Source: Blastomussa wellsi
Taxonomy: Eukaryota; Cnidaria; Anthozoa; Scleractinia; Plerogyridae
NCBI GenBank assembly: GCA_947652115.1
Contig: OX393561.1
Coordinates: forward strand, 3,368,949 to 3,432,948
DNA: 64,000 bases
Direction: 5' to 3'
A program made the position numbers and the translations under genes. This document shows positions 12,401-21,400 of the stretch, in pieces. The first letter of the stretch is position 1. Every line of letters begins with the position of its first letter. Below the pieces are notes generated by a model, which worked only from the letters and a program-made list of their open reading frames with translations, was not told the DNA's origin and searched no databases.

Positions 12401-15400
12401 CCTCAGCGCTATTGCCCTTTTTTCCTTAGCCTTTTATTGTTGCCTTTTGTGCTTGTTTGATCTTTTCGTATTATACTTTCGGCCTTTAGTTTTGTTATCC
12501 TTTTGTAATTATTGTTTTATTATTTGGCTATTAAATTCACATATACGGAGTTCATATTTGTCTTCGTTATTCGCTACCCTCTCTACTCGCGCGGCCTCGG
12601 TCACAGTAGTTTTAACAATGTCCACATAAATGAATGGGTTTAAGTGCTTTTCTTAAAGGGCTTTTTTGGATAGAATACCATGACAGGATTTCAATTCCCA
12701 CAATTGTATTATTATGTTAATATAAATTCATGGGATTTTGACATTTTACATAATGGACTGTACTGTGAAATACACTTGAATGGGTTTAATCACTTTCCTC
12801 CTAATGTTGTTGTTATACAATACTATCATGGGATTTTTTAATTCCCATTATTGTATTATTAAGTTAATATACATTCATGGGATTTCTGAATTTTACATAA
12901 TGGACTGTATTATGAAATACACATGAATGGGTTTAATCACTTTACTTTTAATGGTTTTGTATAAAAAAACCACCATGGGATTTTAAAATTCCCATTATTG
13001 TATTATCAAGTTAGCATGCATTCATGGGATTTCTACATTTTACATAATGGACTGTACTAAGAAATCCACATGAATGGGTTTCATTGCTTTCCTATTAATG
13101 GTTTTTGCATGGAATACTATCATGGATTTTCAATTCCCATTACTGGTTTTGCTCATTTGATTTACATTTCATGGGTTTTTAACATTTTACGTAATGAACT
13201 GTACTATGAACTGTATCATGGGATTTTAAATTCCCATTATTGGTTTCGTCACCGGTATTGTCATTAATGGGATTTAACAAAATTACATTCAGGATACTGA
13301 ATTTACATTAATGGTTATTGTCTGTCATACTTTCACCAAGGAAAATTTCCATTAATGGGAATTTTTTAAAAATGGGAATTTAATTATTCCCATAATGGGA
13401 ATAACAAATTACATTCATGGCTTTTTGGAAATTTTTCCTGTGCCATGGGAAAAATATTATCGGTGGTGTTATTTACAGGCCACCAAATCAGAGAGTTGGT
13501 GACTTTGTGTCAAAACACAATGATCTATTAGCGAAAATCTCTAGTGAGAACAAAATATGTTTTATTATGGGTGATTTCAATTTGAATTTAATTAACTTTC
13601 AACATCACCAAAACACTGGCGAATTCCTTGATGGATTGCACTCGTATATGTTTTTTCCCATGATAACGCGTCCCACCCGAATAACTTCTCACACCGCAAC
13701 ATTGTTAGATAACATTTTCGCAAACACATTTTTTGATCACTCGAGAAGTGGTTTATTGATTACTGATATCTCTGATCACTTAACTGTTTTTTCGATTCAT
13801 TCAAATAATGACTCTTCCAACAGCCACGCTCATGACCCAGTGGTCATTCGAGACAATAATAAAGAAAACTTAGCGAGTTTTCTCGAAACGCTAAAACAAA
13901 TTACCTGGTCCTCCCTTGATGGTTATCATGACCCCAAAGACGCGTATAATAGTTTAATAAAGAAGTATTCTGAAAGTTATAATGTGTGCTTCCCTGTAAA
14001 AAAATTAAACAGAAAACAGTGCCGTGTAAATAAACCGTGGCTATCCAATGCGCTTATTAAGTGTATTAGGAAGAAAAATAGGCTTTATAAAAAATATCTG
14101 CGAAATCCAACAATGGATCGTCAATCAGTTTACAAAAGTTATAAAAACAAACTAAATCATTCTCTGCGGACAGCAAAACGTCTATACTACGAGAAGAAAT
14201 TGAATAACGTTCAATCTAATACTCGTGCTACTTGGAAAGTTTTAAATGAAATTCTAAATAGAAGCAAAAGAAATTCCAATAGATGCTCAACATTTAAAGC
14301 TGACAATCGTGAAGTTACTGATCCTGTCGAAATTGCCAACAAGTTTTGTAGTTATTTTTCAAGCATCGGTCCTAATTTAGCAAGGGGTATACAGTCGTCA
14401 GCTTCACACCGTTGTTTTCTAAATGGTTCCTTTACACAGTCAATATTCTTCAACCCTACAACTCAAGATGAGATCACTGGGATTGCGAAAACTTTTCTTC
14501 CTGGTAAAGCAGCTGGCTACGACCAGATTCCAATGACAGTCATTAAGGAGTCCATTCTACTTGTTTCTGAACCACTCACCCATATCATAAACTTGTCAAT
14601 CCAGCATGGTATTGTTCCCGATGAAATGAAAATCGCTCGCGTGATACCTATTTTTAAATCTGATGATCAGTCGCTTTTCACCAACTACCGACCTATCTCG
14701 GTGCTTCCCAGCTTCTCAAAGTTCTTTGAAAGAGTTATCTACAATCGTTTAATGGAATATCTGGTGAACTTCAACATCCTCTGTAGTAACCAATACGGCT
14801 TCAGGAAAAATCATTCCACTGCACTCGCCCTAATCGACTTGCATGATAAGATCTCTACTGCCTTTGACCGAGGTGAATTTTCCGTAGGTATTTTTCTTGA
14901 CCTCTCAAAAGCCTTTGACACTGTAAATCATATCATCCTTTTTGATAAACTCAAACATTACGGTATTCGTGGCTTAGCGCTGGACTGGATAAGAAGTTAC
15001 TTTTTAAACAGAAAGCAATATGTTGAATATAATGGCCACCGTTCGTTAAGAAATGAAATCTCTTGTGGGGTCCCTCAGGGTTCCATCCTCGGGCCACTAT
15101 TTTTCTTACTGTACATTAACGACATCAACAATGCTTCTAATCTATTAAATCTGATATTGTTCGCTGATGATACCAATGTATTCATGTCACATAAAGATCT
15201 GAACTATCTCTCAGATATGTTAAACTTGGAGATGGACAAACTGTCAATCTGGTTTAAAGCAAACAAGCTTTCTCTAAATCTTAAAAAGACTAAATTTATG
15301 GTCTTTAAACCAAGACAAAAGCGTTCAATTTGTAATATTCAAATAAGTATAGATAATCAAAATATTGTTAAAGTAAAGGAGACAAATTTTCTAGGCGTAA

Positions 15401-18400
15401 TTTTGGATGAAAACCTAAATTGGAAGTCGGAAATATCTCACGTTGCAAGTAAAGTTGCGAAGTCAGTCGGTATAATATCTAGATGCAGCTTCTTCCTAAA
15501 TCGTCTTTACGTATGCTCTACTATTCCTTAATTTATCCTTATTTTTACTGCTGCAATATCGTTTGGGCTTCGACCTATAAAACTAATCTCCGCCGCCTTG
15601 TTATCCTGCAAAAGCGCATTATTAGAATTATTAATAAATCACATTTCAATGCTCATACTGACCCCATCTTTAAGGACCTCGGTATACTAAAATTTAATGA
15701 TATCCGTTTGCTTCAACTGGGCCAATTTATGTATTCTTGCAAAAATACATTCTTACCTCCAAAGTTAAATAACAATTTCTCTCAAAGCAATCAATTTCAC
15801 TCTTACAATACAAGAAATTCCCAGGCCTACCGTCTTCCGTTTTGTCGTACAAACACGAAAAAGTTCTCTCCCTTTTTCCAAGGGCCTAAGTTTTTTAATT
15901 CACTTGACAACAAGATCATCAACTCTCAATCCCTCTCCTCTTTTAAGAAAAAACTGAAGATTAAATTATTGAGTAAGTATGAAAACAGTTTATAAATCTT
16001 TCCATCTTCGACTTTTCGCCTTCTTTTCTTCTATTAATGTGAAACAGCTCTAGCTCATAGTTCGAGGAGGCCTAACCTCTCATAAGCTCCTATAGTTTCT
16101 GTTAGGTCTCCTCGCCACTTCTTTTTTTTTTTTTTCTCTTCTTTTCCTATATTTTTGTAATTAGTGTGGCAAATAAAAAATAAATAAAATAAATAAAATA
16201 AAATTGTCTGCTTACCAACATTCCGGAGTGATTGACGTGTATTTAGCTAATGAGGTCAGGCTTGGCCGTGTTGTGGGTCCTTTTGATGCCCCACCAGTGC
16301 AAAACCTTTGCATTAGTAGTTTTGTGGTGATTCCTAAGAAAGGGCAGCTGGGCAAATGGCGCCTTATCGTGGACCTATCCTCGACGCAAGGCCACAGTGT
16401 CAAAGATGGAATTGATCCAGAATCCTGGAATCTCCAGTACATCAAAATGGATGACATTATTAAGATGGTTTCTTAATTTGGGCCGGGTGCCCTCATGGCT
16501 AAATTTGACATAGAGTCTGCATACCGGAATATTGCTATTCATCCTCTGGATCACCACCTATTGGGCCTGAAGTGGCGCAATGCTTATTACATAGATCTTA
16601 CCTTACCATTTGGTCTTCACTCAGCTCTGGCTATATTCAACTCGGTTGCAGAATTGGCCGAGTGGATTCTGGAACATATCTTTGGCATCAAGGACTTGTT
16701 GCATTATTTAGATGATTTCATCTTGGCAGCTCCAGCAAACTCGGTGGTCTGCACCTCCAACCTTCAAGTAGCTGTAGCAGTGGTTGCCGGTTGGGTCTTC
16801 CTTTGCATCCTCAGAAATGCTTAGGTCCAGCCTCTTGCATGGTGGTCCTGGGAATCGAATTAGATACAGCAGCTCAGATTGCACGCCTTCCAGCTGATAA
16901 GTTTTGTGCTTTGCAAGAGGCTCTCTTCCATTGGTCAACCCGCAAATGCTGTATGAAAAAAGATCTTCAATCATTGATTGGTCGGTTGCATCATGCCTGC
17001 ATGGTGGTCTGGCCAGGTCGCACCTTCCTTTGCCGGATGATTGATTTATTGTCGTGCTTCCGCAATGATTCTCATCCAATACGTCTTAATGTGGAGTTTA
17101 GAAAGGACTTGGCTTGGTGGGTAGAATTTTTTGGTCAGTGGAATGGAATATCCTTTTTCCTTTTTCCCACCCTTGAACCTTTGCCTGACTTTTCTGTTTG
17201 TTCTGATGCATCTGTTGTTATTGGTTGTGGCGCTTTTATGGACAATGAATGGTTCAATGGTCGGTGGTCTACTTCCCAATTTCCACTGTCCATTGCTTAC
17301 AAGGAACTTTTTCCTGTTGCTTTGGCAGCCCATGTTTGGGGTCCCGGTTGGACCCGCAGGTGTATTCTGTTTCACGTCAATAACTAAGCTGTTGTTCACA
17401 TTCTTAATTCGCGGACATCTCCAGACCCAAACATTATGCCGCCTCCTGCAGTTTTACGTTTGCTGCAATTCATGTTCCAGGAAGGAATAACGGCATAGCT
17501 GATGCCTTGTCTCTCTTCAGTTTTCAGGCCTTTCATTCTCAAGCACCACAAGCCAAGATGTCTCCAGTTCTCATCCCTCACCAGCTCTTAGCCCAGCTCT
17601 ATAGTAATTTAGAACCTCGCTGCCTGTCGTTCATGTACGAAGGTCTTGCTGCTTCAGCGCGCCGCACCTATTCTTGTGCTCAGGAAAAGTTTGTAAATTT
17701 TTGCATTATGACTGGACATCTCAGGCCTTATGGTTCTTCATGCCCAGCCTCTGAATGGACAATCTGCCTTTTTGCCGCGTTTCTGGCCGACTCCCTGCAA
17801 CACTAATCTATTGAAGTGTATCTATCTGCAGTGCAGTCTCTTCATGTCAATCAAGGATTCCCTGACCCCTTGGAGAACTGCCATGGACTTCAAAGAGTTG
17901 TTAGAGGAATCGAGCGTTCTCAGGGTGCCTTACCATCCAAGCCATGTCTACCGGTCTCCAGTAGCATTCTTCGCATAATTTACTCCGCCTTTGATCTCAG
18001 TTCTTTTGACGATGTTATGTTTTGGGCCGCCTGTCCATTGGCTTACTTTGGTTTTTGCAGTCTGCCGAGTTTACTGTCCCCAGCTTGTCAGCCTTCAACC
18101 CAAGCCTCCATTTGTCTGTGTGTGATGTCTCTGTGGATGTTCCCCTCAATCCCTCTTGCCTTCAAGTTTTTATCAAAGCTTCTAAAACCAACCCCTTGTT
18201 CCTTTTAGAAAATGGTCTTCTGCTAACTCTCGCACTGGTCAAAGACAGGTTAAGAGCCATTCTCCTTTCTGCTGGAAGTTGATTAAAAGTTTGGGTCTCA
18301 GTTTATGGTCAATGTTTTAGGTTTATTTTTCTTTAGAATCTAACAGCTTCTGAAAGTTAAAAGTTTAGGGTCTCGGCTTATAGCCGGATCAGCTTATAGG

Positions 18401-21400
18401 CATATAAATATGGTACTTGAAGTTAGCTGGGAGTTTGAGTTAACCAAGTTCGAGTTAACTGATAGTAAATGACTGAAAAACTAGGGCCAAGCCCAGGAGA
18501 AATTGGATTATGTTTGAGTTAGTGGGAGTATGAGTTAACTAAGTTTGAGTTACCGGGGTTCAACTGTGTTTCAAGTAATCACCCTCCCCCTCTCAATTAA
18601 TTATTTTTGTTTCCACTTCTACTAAATTTCTGCAAAAAATAGCTGGGTCATCATTGTAAATTTATTTATTTTTCCATCAAATGGGAGTGATTACTCAAGA
18701 CTTTGTCGTGAAATAAATCCCATTTGATGCATAACCAAGCTCTTCTTTTATGTAATTAACATTTTACTTTTTGATTCTTCATCAAGATTCTCGTGATTCC
18801 CAGAAACTGTTGTTTATTCTGTTGTGTTGTCTTGATGTGACAACTTTTGAAGATAATACATGAAGTAGGTGATAAGACTTGAGAAATAATACTAACATTA
18901 GTTTTGTATTATCTTGAAGGAGTTTGATGGCCGGGTGATAAGAGTGTCGAAAGCCAACCAACGAAGTGGCCGTGGTGGTGGTGGTGGTGGTGGTGGTTAC
19001 CGGGGTGGTGGTGGTGGTTACCGGGGTGGAAGAGGTTATGGTGGTGGAGGTAGGAATGTCACATCATACTATTGCTTCTCTGGAAAAGCTTTTGATTAGA
19101 TTTCCTAACAAGTTGGGGTAAATGAAGTAAACCCAGAAGACGTTGGAGCTAGAAAAGTTTTCAGTGAAAGCTGAATGGCCCTCTGGGAACTTAGTCTCTC
19201 CAGACCATTTCCAAATGTCGCTGTGAATGCTGGCTTCTGATTAGACAAGCAAAGCTCAGGTGGGAGAGCATCACACCAGTATTGCTGAGGCCACAGGTTA
19301 GAATTTTCCTGTTGAAGTCCTGATTTTTTCAGGCCAGAAAAGAAGGATTTATGCAAAGCTTTCAGCGTTTCTAAGTTGAGCTTGTTAAGTAGATGGGTAC
19401 TCTGTTCAAACTAGATGGGTTCCAGTACCCAGGACCCGGCTTCTAATAAAAACCCTGGTCAGACTGACTATGTATCTTCCAATCACAGGAGGTGGTTATG
19501 ATCAAGGTTATGGTAGTTCCAGCTATGGTGGAAGAGGAGATTACAGAGCTAGCAACCACCAGCAAGGTAATTGTTCGTACTGTAAATGAGGTTCTTACTG
19601 TTTTGCGCATGGTGTCAAAACTACAATGGAATCCCAATTTCAAGAGCTCCTATTGGAAACAAAAAAATGGTTCAAGAAAGCAGAGACTTTGAGAAATCGG
19701 GGGTAATGAAAATTGCAGTGTTGTACTGAAGGAAGGGAAACCATATTTTGTGTGGACGTTAGGGCAAATGAAGGTTTAAGAAATCAGGATTCCTCTATTT
19801 TGCTTAGTTAATATAAATGGTCAGTATTTAAATGTCCTGCCTGATAAATTATGGTTTTGCACTGATGTGTAACAAGTGATTGTGTTATTGGGCTTCAGGT
19901 GGCGGCAAACAAGGACACATTGTTGCTGATACATTGTTGTGGACGTAAATGTTTCCCTGTTTGCTTGTGTGTGCAACATTGTTGCAGACACAAAATGTTT
20001 CTGATTTTATCCAGAAACATTTTGTCTGCCACAAATGTTTCCTTGTTTGCCACCACCTTTAGTGGAAGTATACTTCTGTTTCATTTTTCCATGCTGTCTT
20101 TTGCAAACACTGCAGTCTGACTGCCTTTTTATAATGAGAGTAATACCGTTTAAGAACTTCCCGATGTGAAACAATAGTGGTTGTATCTAATGGTAAGCAA
20201 AATACATCAGACAGGACTTCATTATTTTCTTAAAGTGTCTATACGGCCAAAAGCGATTGTTTTGAATTTGGTATCTCTTGAATGCATAGAAAACTATTCT
20301 GAATTTTTTTTTCAATTCCGTCACTTTTCACCCCATAATCAAGCTTTAAAATTTTCTGCCTTGGCCACACCCAATGAAGTTGACCGCATGATCGAAGAGG
20401 CATGTATAAAGGGATAAAAATATCGTGTGGCTTTCATTTCAGTTAAGAAGCCACACGCGAACAAGTGGCCATATTGCTCGTTGTGCAATGCGCCCACGGT
20501 ATGGCTGTTAGATGAAACCACTGAAATGAAAACATGGTGGCCGCTAAATGTTGATCAAAGTGTGTGGATTACAATGGTTGTGAAGGTCATCTGACGGGAA
20601 TCTTACCTTTACTTTTTATCGTAATTTCTTTCTGTGGAAATTGAAAACTTTAGGAAGACAAGGAGTAAGTTTCTTGCTGAAATCAAATGCGATATTTTCC
20701 GATTTAATTACTTAGGCACTCGTTCAAAACATTGACACAACGCTAAAATTAAGTCGCAAGTTGGCGACTAGCTATGAAATTCTGGTCGCCAACACTCAAT
20801 TTTCAGTCGCATTGGCGACCAGTGAGTCGCAATGTGAGTCGCAGACATATTATTCGGATGAAATCTGTTACATTTAATCACATTTCTGAATTTACAGTCA
20901 AATAAACTGACAGGAAGATTTGACAATTCCTGACTTGACCCATTCTAGAACCAGGACTCTTTTTTAGTAGCAACTCGCGGTCATCTTCATTGGGCGTGGC
21001 CGACGTGGGAACTTTAAAGCTCTAGCTTGTGAAAAAAAGTTGCGGAATCCAAAAAATAAAATTGGAATACTTGCTTATGCAATACAAAGATATCAAAAGC
21101 ATAAAAACCCTGTAGGCCATATGGCCACTTTAACTTGTACATAAATTCATTAGATACACTACACTAATCATGATACCAACATACAATTTCACTTTATTTT
21201 GGAGTGTTTCCAGTTAAATTTTAACAAGAAAATCGTACTCTTGTTGTTAAACAATGAAAAGCATTAAAAAGTATCAACTTCGCCAAATAATATCCTGTGG
21301 TATTGCAAAGCTGTTGTAAGTTGAGTTGAGAAAATGAATTTTCTGTGGATTGTTTACAATAAAAAAAAATGTTTTCTTTTTAATTGTTTTTGGGGAAAGC

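Larger units (their letters stand above)
8225..13442. mobile_element. 5.2-kb inverted-repeat DNA transposon with 5-bp TSD and a cargo-like gene
   Basis: Ends are CACAGGAAAATTTCC at 8225 and its inverse at 13442; the imperfect inverted repeat runs about 31 bp. The target duplication is CCATG (8220-8224 and 13443-13447), and removing the insert gives a smooth LINE endonuclease frame, which fixes the boundaries to the base. A 5-bp duplication with CAC... termini fits Transib-like elements; hAT5 elements also make 5-bp duplications but usually start CAG. Both ends carry subterminal repeats built on TTCCCATTAT/AATGGGAATTT motifs. No transposase is recognisable; the one intact gene (9601-11864, minus) encodes a SAM-like protein. 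Therefore probably non-autonomous or a new type; the superfamily is open. Confidence 0.85.
7639..15995 (+). pseudogene. LINE ORF2 (endonuclease-reverse transcriptase), interrupted
   Basis: The endonuclease opens with FSLLHLNIRSLQRNLN and GVSETWL, then stops at 8224 where a DNA transposon inserts. It resumes at 13448 with NIIGGVIYRPPNQ, MGDFNLN and the SDH motif (DISDHLTVF). The reverse transcriptase shows NYRPISVLPSFSK, FLDLSKAFDTVNH, GVPQGSILGP and the catalytic LFADDTN (about 15160). The insert plus one target copy is 5,223 bases, a multiple of three, so the two halves are in the same frame. A single-base frameshift near 15500 moves the C-terminal part (LRMLYYSLIYPYFYCC, to the stop at 15995) into another frame. 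Apart from these two events the frame is open, so the copy is fairly young. Confidence 0.85.
6632..16206 (+). mobile_element. CR1/L2-group LINE inserted in the DIRS element
   Basis: A near full-length non-LTR retrotransposon of about 4.35 kb once the 5.2-kb DNA transposon inside it is discounted. It has a short 5' leader, ORF1 (6769-7563), ORF2 with apurinic-type endonuclease and reverse transcriptase, and a 3' tail of AATAAA-like repeats at 16167-16203. The boundaries are set by where the DIRS reading frame breaks off and resumes, so they are good to a few bases. It lies in the same orientation as the host intron. One frameshift near 15500 and the internal insertion inactivate it. The exact clade (CR1, L2, Crack or Daphne) needs a reverse-transcriptase tree. 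Confidence 0.85.
3880..18285 (+). mobile_element. DIRS-like tyrosine-recombinase retrotransposon, split and degraded
   Basis: Two separated parts make one element in the sense orientation of the host intron. The left part (about 3880-6631) has a gag-like region and the start of the reverse transcriptase. The right part (about 16207-18285) has the rest of the reverse transcriptase, RNase H and a tyrosine recombinase. The two join logically at a lysine/serine-rich stretch (KSARRNNKS before, SAYQH after), where a LINE has inserted. The left end is approximate; I did not find the split or inverted termini expected for DIRS. Stops, frameshifts and an internal deletion in the recombinase show that it is dead. 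Confidence 0.8.
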
